Assembly (NCBI GenBank): GCA_016303095.1 | Contig: JAEDMH010000015.1 | Coordinates: 1 to 24,982 of the forward strand | DNA length: 24,982 nt | DNA from: Lentisphaeria bacterium | GTDB taxonomy: Bacteria > Verrucomicrobiota > Lentisphaeria > Oligosphaerales > Oligosphaeraceae | Direction: 5' to 3' | Part shown: in pieces, positions 1-8,186 of the stretch | Position numbering within the stretch: position 1 is the first letter of the stretch | Layout: each line of letters starts with the position of its first letter | Position numbers and translations under genes: made by a program | Notes under the pieces: model-generated | Seen by the model: only the letters and a program-made list of their open reading frames with translations | The model's database searches: none | Told to the model about the DNA's origin: nothing

Positions 1-152
1 TCGGAATGGAAAGGCTAGAGGATGTAGGAATCTATCCCTGGAGGGGCAGGCGCCGTGGGTTGCGCTGGTGCTCCAGCCCCGTCGCCAAGGCCTGTCCTGC
101 CACCCCTGCCGGGGTTCATGAGGATCCCCCCCCATCCCCCCGCAAGCGGGGG

Positions 153-170
153 AGGTTCTAGAGGTTCTAG
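153..170. repeat. Tandem 9-bp direct repeat AGGTTCTAG x2
   Basis: Two perfect head-to-tail copies of AGGTTCTAG, followed by a third partial AGGG. The pair sits about 20-40 bp upstream of the TATATT box at 191, over the expected -35 region, so it could be a regulator binding site. That role is inference. Confidence 0.5.
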
Positions 171-190
171 AGGGTAGCGGGCGGGGGGGT

Positions 191-196
191 TATATT
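191..196 (+). promoter_or_regulatory. Possible -10 box of the helicase promoter
   Basis: TATATT lies in an otherwise very GC-rich stretch, about 115 bases before the helicase start. No good -35 hexamer is visible at the right distance; the 9-bp tandem repeat occupies that position, which would fit an activator-dependent promoter. Confidence 0.3.
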
Positions 197-300
197 AAGG
201 CATTTATCCCGAAGATGTGCCGGGGCGTGGGATGGGCGTGTGCCTTTCTTCCGTGTGGTCCTGGCGCAGTGTTCTATTGTGGTTTTCCTGTCATCAAGTT

Positions 301-314
301 AGGAGTTCATTTTG
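301..314 (+). promoter_or_regulatory. RBS deciding a TTG start for the helicase
   Basis: AGGAG at 301-305 stands six bases before TTG at 312-314. No ATG in this frame has a comparable ribosome binding site, so TTG is preferred. The only other TTG start in the window (yajC) is also paired with a clear Shine-Dalgarno sequence. Confidence 0.7.
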
Positions 315-2036
315 AGTTTCCGTTTATTCAGTCGTGCCTGGAAGGGGCTTTGTTCCCTTTTGCGGGGCGGTTCTTCCCCTGCCGCAGAGGCGTCCGCCTC
401 CTCGTCCCCCGTTTCCTCCGTGTCCTCCTCTGGTTCCTCTGGGGAGGGAGGGCGCAAGGCCACCCGTCGTCGCGGGGGTGTGGAGAAGAAGCAGGAGGGG
501 CGTGGGGAAAGTTCTTCTGAGGGGCGTCGTCAGGGGGGGCGTGGTGTCCGTGGGGTCGGGAAGTCGGTTCGCGAGTCTGCGTCCTCCTCTGTGTCGGCCA
601 GTGTGGAATCTGGGGAGGGGTCTCGTCTTGGGGAGGAGCGTGCCCATCGGATTTTGGACAAGAAGAAGGTAGGGGAGTGGCAGGTTCCTGTGGTGGAGAA
701 TCGGGAGGAGGGGGTGAAGTACTTCCAGGACTTTCCCCTGGCCCGGGAGATTTTGCGGGCGGCCCTAGAGGACATGGGCTTCCGGAAATGCACCCCCATT
801 CAGGGGTTGGCGTTGCCGGTGGCGGTCACCGGGGCGGATTTGGCGGGCAAGGCCCAGACGGGCACGGGGAAGACGGCGGTCTTTCTCATGTCCATGCTGG
901 ATCAATTCGTGCGGAACGGGGGCGGCCGGAAATTGAACCAGCCCTTTGCCCTGGTGCTGGCTCCCACCCGGGAATTGGCCATCCAGATCGCCAAGGATGC
1001 GGACAACCTGAGCGTGTACACCTCCCTGCGCACCGTGGCGGTCTTTGGAGGCATGGACTACGAACGACAGCGCCGGCTTCTCCAGGCGGGATGCGACCTG
1101 ATTGTGGCCACCCCCGGGCGGCTCATTGATTTCCTCCAGAAGCGGGTGATTGACACCTCCATGCTGAAGATCCTGATTTTGGACGAGGCGGATCGGATGC
1201 TGGACATGGGGTTCATCCCGGATGTGAAGCGGATCATCCACTACCTTCCCGGCAAGGAGCAGCGTCAGACCATGCTGTTCAGCGCCACCCTTTCCAAGGA
1301 TATCATGGCCTTGGCCAGCCAGTGGATGCGTCCTGATCCCGCCGTGGTGGAGGTGGAGCCGGAGCGTGTGGTGGCGGAGGGAGTGAACGAGACTGTCTAC
1401 GCCTGCACCACCCGGGAGAAGCTGGCCATCATCCTGTGGGTTCTCCAGCACGAGGATGTCCACCGGGCGCTGATCTTCCGCAACCGCCGCCGGGATGTGG
1501 AGGAGCTTCGCTACCAGCTGATGAAATACGGAATCCCCTGCGAAATGCTTTCCGGCGACGTGAACCAGAACCGGCGTCTCAATATCCTGGAGGCCTTCCG
1601 CAACGGCACCGTGAAGGTGGTGGTGGCCACGGATGTGGCGGGGCGGGGCATTCAGGTGGACGACATCACTCATGTCTTCAACTACGACCTGCCCTATGAG
1701 GCGGAGGACTATGTCCACCGGGTGGGGCGTACGGCCCGGGCGGGGCATCAGGGGCGGGCCATCTCCTTTGCGGACGAGGACTGCGCCTTTGTCATGCCGG
1801 AGATTGAGCAGTACATTGGGCGGGCGCTGCCCACGGTTCAGCCTCCGGAGGAGATGTTGGTGATGCCTCCTCCTGCCTCTGGGGTGAAGCTTCCCAGCCG
1901 GGAGGAGAGGCATTCCTCCTCCGGTTCGTCCCATGGCAGCCGTTCGGGGCGGGGGAGTTTTGGGCGTTCCTCTTCCTCCTCCTTTGGGAGCCGCGGGGGG
2001 CGTCCTCCCTTCCGTCGTTCCACGGGAAGCCGTTGA
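312..2036 (+). CDS. rhlB: DEAD-box ATP-dependent RNA helicase, RhlB type
   Basis: This cytoplasmic RNA helicase unwinds RNA duplexes using ATP; RhlB relatives act with the RNA degradosome. All core motifs are present: Q-motif region with F138 and Q164, Walker A AQTGTGKT (181-188), PTREL (218-222), GG (246-247), TPGR (267-270), DEAD (291-294), SAT (324-326), and in the second RecA domain ATDVAGRGI and HRVGRTARAG. The C-domain wording (ALIFRNRR, LSGDVNQNRR, AISFADEDCAFVMPEIEQYIG) is closest to RhlB. The protein is 574 residues, longer than typical RhlB because of a Ser/Gly/Arg-rich N-terminal arm of about 115 residues and an RG/S-rich tail of about 45. Such arms usually bind RNA and are disordered. 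The TTG start is supported by AGGAG six bases upstream. A start further inside the low-complexity arm cannot be fully excluded. Confidence 0.93.
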   Translation: MSFRLFSRAWKGLCSLLRGGSSPAAEASASSSPVSSVSSSGSSGEGGRKATRRRGGVEKKQEGRGESSSEGRRQGGRGVRGVGKSVRESASSSVSASVESGEGSRLGEERAHRILDKKKVGEWQVPVVENREEGVKYFQDFPLAREILRAALEDMGFRKCTPIQGLALPVAVTGADLAGKAQTGTGKTAVFLMSMLDQFVRNGGGRKLNQPFALVLAPTRELAIQIAKDADNLSVYTSLRTVAVFGGMDYERQRRLLQAGCDLIVATPGRLIDFLQKRVIDTSMLKILILDEADRMLDMGFIPDVKRIIHYLPGKEQRQTMLFSATLSKDIMALASQWMRPDPAVVEVEPERVVAEGVNETVYACTTREKLAIILWVLQHEDVHRALIFRNRRRDVEELRYQLMKYGIPCEMLSGDVNQNRRLNILEAFRNGTVKVVVATDVAGRGIQVDDITHVFNYDLPYEAEDYVHRVGRTARAGHQGRAISFADEDCAFVMPEIEQYIGRALPTVQPPEEMLVMPPPASGVKLPSREERHSSSGSSHGSRSGRGSFGRSSSSSFGSRGGRPPFRRSTGSR

Positions 2037-2093
2037 TTCTTTTCCCTCTTCCCTTCCCTTCCCCCCCTTCTTTTCGGAATCTCTTGAGAGAAC

Positions 2094-2645
2094 ATGGACA
2101 TGGTGCCGCAGATGCGCGTAGGGGACGGGGAGAGTCCCCGGGGGGAGAGTCTCCCCGTGGTGGTGGTGTTGGACACCCTGCGCAGCGCCTACAACACGGG
2201 CAACATCTTCCGTTTGGCGGAGGCGGTCCAGGCCCAGGCCATCTACGCCTGTGGCTACACCCCATGTCCTCCCCATGCAAAGCTGGCCAAGACGGCCCGG
2301 GGATGCGACAAGACGGTGCCCTGTCGGCACTTTGACCAGGCGACGGAGGCCCTGGGGGAACTGAAAGCCCAGGGATACACCATTTACGGAGTGGACACCG
2401 TGGTGGGCGCCCAATGCTATTGGGAGGCCGACCTCCGTTTTCCTGCGGCCTTTGTTCTGGGCAACGAGGCCCTGGGCATCTCTCCCGGGGCGCTGGCCCT
2501 CTGCGACGCCTTTCTTCAGCTGCCTGCCTGCGGACGCAAAAACTCCATTAACGTGGGAAATTGCGCCGGCGTGGTACTCTTTGACGCCTTGCGACAGTAT
2601 CGGCGGCAATCCTCTTCCGCCGGAATACAGGAGAACCTGGTATGA
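2094..2645 (+). CDS. SpoU/TrmH-family RNA 2'-O-methyltransferase
   Basis: This is probably a SAM-dependent methyltransferase that modifies a ribose 2'-OH in tRNA or rRNA. The three SPOUT-family signatures are present in order: NTGNIFRLAEA (residues 34-44, with the conserved N and R), FVLGNEALGIS (motif 2), and LPACGRKNSINVGNCAGVVLFD (motif 3, with the conserved N preceding the knot). At 183 residues it is the length of a bare SPOUT catalytic domain, lacking the N-terminal RNA-binding extension of TrmH or RlmB, so the exact target is not predictable. It follows the helicase by 57 bases, most of them C/T-rich, and overlaps the next gene by four bases (ATGA), which indicates translational coupling. 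Confidence 0.88.
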   Translation: MDMVPQMRVGDGESPRGESLPVVVVLDTLRSAYNTGNIFRLAEAVQAQAIYACGYTPCPPHAKLAKTARGCDKTVPCRHFDQATEALGELKAQGYTIYGVDTVVGAQCYWEADLRFPAAFVLGNEALGISPGALALCDAFLQLPACGRKNSINVGNCAGVVLFDALRQYRRQSSSAGIQENLV

Positions 2646-5293
2646 ACTGCCTGATCGTCTTCTTTCTCTGGTTGGTGGTCTTCATCGCCGTGCGTTTGCG
2701 CTATCGCATTCGGGTCAAGGGACTGGATGAGGTGGTGAAGCGCTATGGCCGCTCCGGCATCCTTTTCCTTCCCAACCATCCGGCCCTGATCGATCCGGTG
2801 ATCCTCTCCACGGTTCTGTGGCGTCGTTTCCATCCTCGGGCTCTGGTGACGGAGAAGCAGGTGCGGGCCACCATCCTGCGTCGCATTGGCTGGCGCATCC
2901 GGGTTTTGCCCCTGCCGGATTTAGGGGTGGCGGGCATGGCGGGGCACGATGCGGTGCTGGCCCAGATTGAGCGTTGCGTGGAGGCTTTGAAGGCGGGGGA
3001 CAATCTTCTGTTCTATCCGGCGGGGAGGATTTATCGTTCCCGGCAGGAGAAGTTGCGGGGCAACGGCGGGGTCTCCCGGATTTTCCAGGAGTATCCCACC
3101 TGCAAGGTGGTGCTGGTGCGCACCACAGGGCTGTGGGGGAGCGACTTTGGGCGGGCCAAGGGCTATCAGCTTCCTTTTGGCCTTTGCCTGAAACGGCATT
3201 TCTGGCACGTGATCCTGGGGGGCATCTTCTTCATGCCCCGCCGTCCGGTGACCATCGAGTTTGTGACTCGCCCCGAGGATTTGCCCGATGGTTCCGACAA
3301 GGATCTGCTGAACCGGTATCTGGAGAACTTCTACAATCGGGCCATGCGCCCCAACACCTATGTGCCCTATACCTGGTTTGAGGGAGGGGGCATCCGCACC
3401 CTGCCGGAACCGGATGCCTGCAACTCCGCCGAGGACACCAGCCGGGTTCCCGATGAAATCCGGGTGAAAGTCAAGGAAAAGCTTCGGGAATTGACGGGCA
3501 AGCGTCTCATTCGGGACACGGACACCCTGGGCACGGATCTGGGGCTGGATTCCCTGGTGGTGGTGGAGTTGCAGCAGTGGCTCTCCCAGGAATTTGGCAA
3601 GGAGGTGCCCAGCCCGGAGAAATTGCGCACCGTGGCCAGCTTGCTCATCGCCGCCATGGGGGAGAGCGCCGGCATGGAACCCCTCCTGCCCGTGCCCGCC
3701 CAATGGTACTACGAGGATGCCCGCCCTCTGACGGTCACCCAGGCGGAGAGCGTGCCCCTGGCCTTCCTGAAGAATGCCCGCCATGCGCCGGGGCGTCCCG
3801 TGTGGGCGGATCAGACCAGCGGGGTCTTCACCAACCGGAAGATGGTGCTGGCGGTGCTGGCCCTGACTCCCCAGTTGGAGAAATTGCCAGGAGAGCGTCT
3901 GGGCATCCTGATGCCGGGCACCGTGGCGGCCACCCTCATGTATCTGGCGGCCCAGTTCGCGGGAAAGGTGCCCGTGATGCTGAATTGGACGGTGGGCAAC
4001 CGGAATCTCCGCCATTGCGTGGAGGCCTCCGGTCTGGAGAAGATTCTCACGGCCCGGGTGCTGGTGGAGCGTCTGAAGGGGACGGGAGTGGACTTTGCCG
4101 GCCTGGAGGAGCGCTTTGTGATGGTGGAGGACATCCGGGAATCCATTGGCCTGGGGGCCAAGCTTCTGGCCCTTTTCCGCAGCCGTCTCTGCTGGCGGAA
4201 ACTTTGGAAAGCTCCCATTCCCAAGACGGCGGCGATTCTCTTCACCTCAGGGTCGGAGACTCTGCCCAAGGCGGTGCCCCTGACCCACGAAAACCTGATG
4301 ACCGACGTGACCCATGCCGCCGCCGACATGGGCATTCGGAAGGACTACTGCCTCCTGGGCATGCTGCCCTCCTTCCACTCCTTCGGCACCCTCCTCAGCA
4401 TTGTCTTCCCCTGCGCCTCCAACATCCGGGTGGTCTATCACCCCAATCCCACCGAGGGCGCCATGCTGGCCCGCATCACCGCCGCCTACAAGGTCAATTT
4501 CTTCTGCGGTACCCCCACCTTCGTGGCCAACATCCTGCGCAACGGCACCAATCAGCAGCTGGAAACCCTGCGCCTGGTGGTCTGCGGCGCCGAGAAATGC
4601 CCCGAGACCACCTTCCGGCTCCTCCATGAAAAGGCGCCTCTGGCCGAACTCTACGAGGGATATGGCATCACGGAGTGCGGTCCCGTGGTCTCCCTGAACA
4701 AGCCAGGGCATTACCGGATGGGCACCATTGGCAAACTTCTTCCCTGCACCCAGGGCGTGGTCATGGACGAGGAGTGCCGCCGGGTGCTTCCCGCCGGGGA
4801 GACGGGGATGCTGGTGGTTTGCGGCGACACGGTCTTCGGCGGCTATCTGGGCTACAAGGGAGCCAGTCCCTTCCTGGTGCGCAATGGGCGGAACTGGTAT
4901 CGCACCGGGGACTTGGTGCAGATGGACGAAGAGGGATACATCACCTTCAAGGGGCGGCTGAAGCGCTTTGTGAAGATTGGCGGGGAGATGGTCTCCCTGC
5001 CTGCCTTGGAGGAGACGCTCCTGGCCCGCTTCCCCAATCCTCTGGTCAAAGGTCCCGCCCTGGCCGTGGAAGCCTACGGGAGCGACGCCTCTCCCGTCAT
5101 TGCCCTGGTGACCACCGCCCCCCTCTCCCGGGAGGAGGCGAACCAAGCCCTGCGCCAGGCCGGATTCTCCCCCATCAGCTCCATCCGGGAAGTCCGCCTC
5201 TGGCCGGAAATTCCCATGCTGGGCACGGGCAAGACCGACTACCGCACCATCCGCCACCGGCTGGAGGAGGAGCCCGCCTCCGCCGCCCATTAG
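2642..5293 (+). CDS. Trifunctional PlsC acyltransferase - acyl carrier protein - AMP-dependent acyl ligase fusion (Aas-like)
   Basis: This is probably a membrane-associated phospholipid acylation or remodelling enzyme. Residues 1-20 form a hydrophobic segment. Residues about 30-240 are a PlsC-type acyltransferase with the H-X4-D catalytic motif (H46, D51) and a FYPAGR block (124-129) replacing the usual FPEGTR. Residues about 265-345 are an acyl carrier domain with GLDSL, where S304 would carry phosphopantetheine. Residues about 370-883 form an ANL-superfamily ligase: TSGSETLPKA P-loop (535-544), EGYGITECGP (672-681), YRTGDLV (753-759), a KGRLKRFVKIGG hinge (770-781) and GTGKTDYR with the likely catalytic lysine near the C-terminus. 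E. coli Aas joins PlsC and ligase but lacks the inserted ACP. AGGAG eight bases upstream supports the start. It overlaps the methyltransferase by four bases and precedes DUF2304 by 12. The substrate is not determinable. Confidence 0.9.
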   Translation: MNCLIVFFLWLVVFIAVRLRYRIRVKGLDEVVKRYGRSGILFLPNHPALIDPVILSTVLWRRFHPRALVTEKQVRATILRRIGWRIRVLPLPDLGVAGMAGHDAVLAQIERCVEALKAGDNLLFYPAGRIYRSRQEKLRGNGGVSRIFQEYPTCKVVLVRTTGLWGSDFGRAKGYQLPFGLCLKRHFWHVILGGIFFMPRRPVTIEFVTRPEDLPDGSDKDLLNRYLENFYNRAMRPNTYVPYTWFEGGGIRTLPEPDACNSAEDTSRVPDEIRVKVKEKLRELTGKRLIRDTDTLGTDLGLDSLVVVELQQWLSQEFGKEVPSPEKLRTVASLLIAAMGESAGMEPLLPVPAQWYYEDARPLTVTQAESVPLAFLKNARHAPGRPVWADQTSGVFTNRKMVLAVLALTPQLEKLPGERLGILMPGTVAATLMYLAAQFAGKVPVMLNWTVGNRNLRHCVEASGLEKILTARVLVERLKGTGVDFAGLEERFVMVEDIRESIGLGAKLLALFRSRLCWRKLWKAPIPKTAAILFTSGSETLPKAVPLTHENLMTDVTHAAADMGIRKDYCLLGMLPSFHSFGTLLSIVFPCASNIRVVYHPNPTEGAMLARITAAYKVNFFCGTPTFVANILRNGTNQQLETLRLVVCGAEKCPETTFRLLHEKAPLAELYEGYGITECGPVVSLNKPGHYRMGTIGKLLPCTQGVVMDEECRRVLPAGETGMLVVCGDTVFGGYLGYKGASPFLVRNGRNWYRTGDLVQMDEEGYITFKGRLKRFVKIGGEMVSLPALEETLLARFPNPLVKGPALAVEAYGSDASPVIALVTTAPLSREEANQALRQAGFSPISSIREVRLWPEIPMLGTGKTDYRTIRHRLEEEPASAAH

Positions 5294-5305
5294 GCCCGCC
5301 TGCCC

Positions 5306-5668
5306 ATGCCCATCCGCGTCATCCTCATCGCCGGACTGCTTCTGCTGACCCTGGTGGCCCTCGTCTCTCTGCGGAGCCGCCTGGGCGCCCGCCTCTTCCT
5401 GGTGGCCCAGTTCTGCCTGGGGATCTTCCTGGTTCTCTTTCCCGAAACCACCAATTGGCTGGCGGCCAAAGTGGGGGTGGGGCGGGGAACCGACCTCCTC
5501 TTCTATCTGGCCATCCTGGCGGGATATGGAGCCCTCCTCATTGTGCTGGCCCGCTTCCGACGCATGGAACGACAGCTGACGGAACTGACCCGGCAGGTGG
5601 CTCTCCGCGCTCCCCGCCAGCTTCCTCCGGAGCCTCCGCCCCAGGAACCACCCTCCCAGACCCCATGA
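5306..5668 (+). CDS. DUF2304 family small membrane protein
   Basis: A 120-residue protein with three hydrophobic segments (about 4-20, 30-46 and 64-82) and a charged, Pro-rich cytoplasmic tail. The GVGRGTDLLFYL block between the second and third segments is typical of DUF2304 proteins, which are commonly encoded next to GT2 glycosyltransferases; that is the case here, with a four-base ATGA overlap into the next gene. The biochemical role of the family is not established. A partner or membrane anchor for a polyprenyl-phosphate-linked glycosyltransferase is a reasonable inference. The start has no Shine-Dalgarno sequence and is preceded by GCCC. Confidence 0.82.
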   Translation: MPIRVILIAGLLLLTLVALVSLRSRLGARLFLVAQFCLGIFLVLFPETTNWLAAKVGVGRGTDLLFYLAILAGYGALLIVLARFRRMERQLTELTRQVALRAPRQLPPEPPPQEPPSQTP

Positions 5669-6417
5669 ACGGCGGCATTTCCCTCATCACCATCTGCTGG
5701 AACGCCGCCAAAACCCTCCCCCGGACCCTGGCCTCCGTTCTGGCCCAGGACACCCTCCCTGCCGAATATCTTCTGGTGGACGGGGGCTCCCAGGATGGCA
5801 CCTGGGAACTCCTGGGCCAGTGGATCCCCCGCTTCCAGGAGGCAGGGGTGGAGTTTCGCCGGGAGAGGCAGGTGCGCCAGCCTGGGGAGGCGGGGATTCC
5901 CGGCGCCTGGAACCAGGGGCTGCGCCAGGTTCGGGGGGAGGTGGTGGCTCTCCTCAATGGAGACGACTGGTACGAGCCCTGGGTGCTGGGGCGGGTGCTG
6001 GAGGCCTTCCGGCAAGATCCCGCCCTGGGCGCCCTCTCTCTCCCGGTGCGCATGCATCCCCCGGAGGGCCGGAGGGAGTGGACCTTCCATCCCTCGTCCT
6101 TGGCCCAGTTGCCCTGGCGGATGCCGGTGCCTCACCCGGGGACTTTTTTTCGTCGCAGCACCTACGAGAAAGTGGGCTTTTACGACGGGCGGTATCGCAT
6201 TGCCGCCGACTACGATTTCATCTGGCGGTGTTGCCAGGCCGGCATTTCCTGGCGCACCTTGGAGACCGTGGGCGTCCACATGCAGCTGGGGGGGCTGGCC
6301 AACGCCAGCCGGGCCCTGGCCCGCAGGGAGACCTATCGGATCGCCCGCCGACACGGGGCCTTTTGGGATCCCCGACCCGCGCTGGCATGGCTTCTTCGGG
6401 CCATGTCCGGCAGGTAG
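5665..6417 (+). CDS. Family 2 glycosyltransferase
   Basis: This cytoplasmic inverting glycosyltransferase transfers a sugar from a nucleotide-sugar donor. The 250 residues form a GT-A fold: the ISLITICWNAAKTL opening strand, LLVDGGSQDGT (37-46) and NGDDW (98-102), where the aspartates would bind metal and donor. GIPGAWNQGL (about 78-87) matches the GIYDAMNKG block of WcaA-like GT2 enzymes, and ADYDFIWR lies near 190. It is coupled to DUF2304 by a four-base overlap and belongs to the same lipid/envelope cluster as the PlsC-ACP-ligase fusion. Acceptor and donor cannot be told. The start lacks a Shine-Dalgarno sequence, as expected for a reinitiating coupled gene. A GC-rich hairpin follows the stop codon. 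Confidence 0.9.
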   Translation: MNGGISLITICWNAAKTLPRTLASVLAQDTLPAEYLLVDGGSQDGTWELLGQWIPRFQEAGVEFRRERQVRQPGEAGIPGAWNQGLRQVRGEVVALLNGDDWYEPWVLGRVLEAFRQDPALGALSLPVRMHPPEGRREWTFHPSSLAQLPWRMPVPHPGTFFRRSTYEKVGFYDGRYRIAADYDFIWRCCQAGISWRTLETVGVHMQLGGLANASRALARRETYRIARRHGAFWDPRPALAWLLRAMSGR

Positions 6418-6440
6418 CTCCTCCCTCGCGAGGGAGGGCT
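6418..6440 (+). terminator. Possible terminator hairpin after the glycosyltransferase
   Basis: A perfect 16-base palindrome, CTCCCTCG-CGAGGGAG, sits at 6421-6436, directly after the stop codon. Only a weak T-containing run follows (CCTTGTTTC), so termination efficiency is uncertain. Confidence 0.35.
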
Positions 6441-6469
6441 GCCTTGTTTCACCCTGACAAAACCACTGT

Positions 6470-7510
6470 ATGTTAAGTGACATAGACCGACGATGGATGC
6501 AGGCCGCCTTGCAGGAGGCGGAGAAGGGCTGGGGACTTTGCTCCCCCAATCCCATGGTGGGCGCCGTGATTGCCCAGGGAGAGAAGGAACTTTCCCGGGG
6601 ATTCCACGCCAAGGCCGGAGAAGCCCATGCCGAGATTCGCGCCCTGGAGGCCCTTCCCCCAGGCCAGGATCTCTCCCAGGCCACCTTGTACGTGACCTTG
6701 GAACCCTGCACCACCACCGGACGCACCCCGCCCTGCTGTGAAGCCATTCTCCGCTCCGGCGTGGGGCGCGTGGTCATCGGCTGCCTAGACGAGAATCCCG
6801 CCCATGGGGGCGCCGCCGTGGGACGCCTCCGGGCCGCCGGCATCCAGGTGGAGACCGGCTGCCTGGAGGAGGAATGCCATCGCCTCAACGAACACTTCTT
6901 CTGGTGGATCCGAAAAAAGCGCCCCTGGGTCATCTTGAAACTGGGACTCTCTTTGGATGGAAAGATTGCCCTCCCTGACGGCACCTCCCAATGGATCACC
7001 GGCCCCGAGGCCCGGCGCCGGGCCCACCGGCTCCGCCAGCTCAGCGACATGATCATGGTGGGAGGACAGACCGCCCGGCGGGACAATCCCCAGCTCACCG
7101 TCCGGGAACCCGCCCATTGGAGCCGCCAGCCCATTCCCGTCATCTGGACCAGCCAGCCCTTGCCCAGCGACCTCCATCTCACCATGGCCACGGACCGTCC
7201 CCTGGTGGAGACCCAGCCCGACACCCCCGAGGCCTGGGACACCTTCCTCTCCATCTGGGGAGCGGAGGACAAGACGGTGCTGCTCATCGAGGGAGGCGGA
7301 GAACTGGCCGCCAATGCCCTGGCCTGCGGCGTGGTGAACCAGATCTTCTTCTTCGTCGCCCCCAAGATCATCGGGGGACGCAACTCCATTCCCTCCGTGG
7401 GGGGCAGCGCCCCCGCCAGTCTGGATGCCGCCGTCCATCTCTCCCGCATTCGGCTGGAGATGGTGGGAGAGGATCTCCTGTACATCGGCTACCCGGACAA
7501 CTGCCAGTAG
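6470..7510 (+). CDS. ribD: Bifunctional riboflavin biosynthesis deaminase/reductase RibD
   Basis: It catalyses the second and third steps of riboflavin synthesis: deamination of the diaminohydroxy-phosphoribosylaminopyrimidine, then NADPH-dependent reduction of the ribosyl group. Residues 1-145 are the CMP/dCMP-deaminase-like domain, with Zn ligands H53 (HAE, 53-55), C80 and C89 in PCTTTGRTPPC and catalytic E55. Residues about 150-346 are the reductase, with LGLSLDGKIA, the substrate-binding stretch ARRDNPQLTVR, and LLIEGGGELAANAL. The length of 346 is normal. ribE follows 39 bases later, so the two are probably cotranscribed. No FMN riboswitch is present in the 52-base upstream gap. The start lacks a Shine-Dalgarno sequence; it is chosen because DRRWMQAALQEA is the usual RibD N-terminus. 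Confidence 0.96.
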   Translation: MLSDIDRRWMQAALQEAEKGWGLCSPNPMVGAVIAQGEKELSRGFHAKAGEAHAEIRALEALPPGQDLSQATLYVTLEPCTTTGRTPPCCEAILRSGVGRVVIGCLDENPAHGGAAVGRLRAAGIQVETGCLEEECHRLNEHFFWWIRKKRPWVILKLGLSLDGKIALPDGTSQWITGPEARRRAHRLRQLSDMIMVGGQTARRDNPQLTVREPAHWSRQPIPVIWTSQPLPSDLHLTMATDRPLVETQPDTPEAWDTFLSIWGAEDKTVLLIEGGGELAANALACGVVNQIFFFVAPKIIGGRNSIPSVGGSAPASLDAAVHLSRIRLEMVGEDLLYIGYPDNCQ

Positions 7511-7549
7511 GCCACGCCCTCTCCCTTTTTCCCACCGCTCCCTTGTTCC

Positions 7550-8185
7550 ATGTTCACCGGCATTGTCCAATCCATCGGCACGATTCAGGCGTTCCAGCGC
7601 ACCGCCTCCGGCGCCAGCCTCCAGGTGGAGACCGGGCTTCCTCCGGAGATCCTGCATCTGGGTGACAGCGTGGCGGTGGACGGATGCTGCCAGACCATTG
7701 TGGCGAGGGAAGGGAGTCTTTGCACCTTCCACTGCCTGGAGGAGACCTTGCGCAGGACGGTCTTCGGGGAGTATCGTCCCGGCCGTCGGGTGAACATTGA
7801 GCCGGCTTTGGCGGTGGGGGATCGTCTGGGCGGGCACCTTGTCCAGGGGCACATTGACTGCGCCGAGCCCGTGTTGGCGGTTGGCTTTCAGGGAGGGGAT
7901 CGCACCCTCACCCTCCGTCGGCCGGAGGCCGGGGATTTTCCCCTGGTGCAGAAGGGGTCGGTGGCCATTGGCGGCGTCTCTCTCACCGTGGCCAAGCTGA
8001 CCCGGGATTCCTTCACCGTCTGCCTCATCCCCCATACCTGGCAATCCACGGCCTTGCAGTGGCTGAAAGCGGGGGACCGGGTCAACCTGGAGGCGGATAT
8101 CGTGGGACGATACGTGGCCAGCCTCCAGGCCTCCTCCTCCGCGTCTTCCGTCACCTGGGAGAGCCTCCGGGAGGCCGGCTTCTGA
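7550..8185 (+). CDS. ribE: Riboflavin synthase
   Basis: This enzyme dismutates two 6,7-dimethyl-8-ribityllumazine molecules into riboflavin and the pyrimidine precursor. The N-terminus MFTGIVQSIGTI is diagnostic. Two lumazine-binding beta-barrels are visible: the first has GDSVAVDGCCQTIV (39-52), the second GSVAIGGVSLTVA. GGHLVQGHIDC (94-104) is the usual strand linking the barrels. The 211-residue length is normal. The first barrel reads CCQT where family members usually have CLT, a small deviation in a conserved loop. The gene follows ribD; ribBA and ribH are not in this window. The leader is almost entirely C/T before the ATG, with no Shine-Dalgarno sequence. Confidence 0.96.
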   Translation: MFTGIVQSIGTIQAFQRTASGASLQVETGLPPEILHLGDSVAVDGCCQTIVAREGSLCTFHCLEETLRRTVFGEYRPGRRVNIEPALAVGDRLGGHLVQGHIDCAEPVLAVGFQGGDRTLTLRRPEAGDFPLVQKGSVAIGGVSLTVAKLTRDSFTVCLIPHTWQSTALQWLKAGDRVNLEADIVGRYVASLQASSSASSVTWESLREAGF

Positions 8186-8186
8186 C

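Larger units (their letters stand above)
1..311. other. Non-coding leader region upstream of the helicase gene
   Basis: No convincing gene is seen here. The frames entering from the left edge close at about 18, 120 and 170, and none resembles a known protein tail. The stretch 43-110 can fold: GGCAGG near 45 can pair with CCTGCC near 98, enclosing a GCTGG-TGCT-CCAGC hairpin. A second short GC hairpin lies at 137-152. A tandem 9-bp repeat (153-170) and a TATATT box (191-196) follow, so the right half is probably the helicase promoter region. I could not match the foldable part to tmRNA, SRP RNA, RNase P or a known riboswitch. Confidence 0.5.

Noticed and set aside
765..2609. Very long open frames on the minus strand (also 10936-13305, 14318-17146, 17364-20432, 21775-24720)
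   Set aside because: Those checked lie in exact codon register with the sense genes and exist because the genes avoid TTA, CTA and TCA codons. The products are low-complexity and show no domain, RBS or plausible start.
6418..6469. FMN riboswitch upstream of ribD
   Set aside because: The gap is only 52 bases and lacks the conserved RFN element blocks; only a short palindrome is present.
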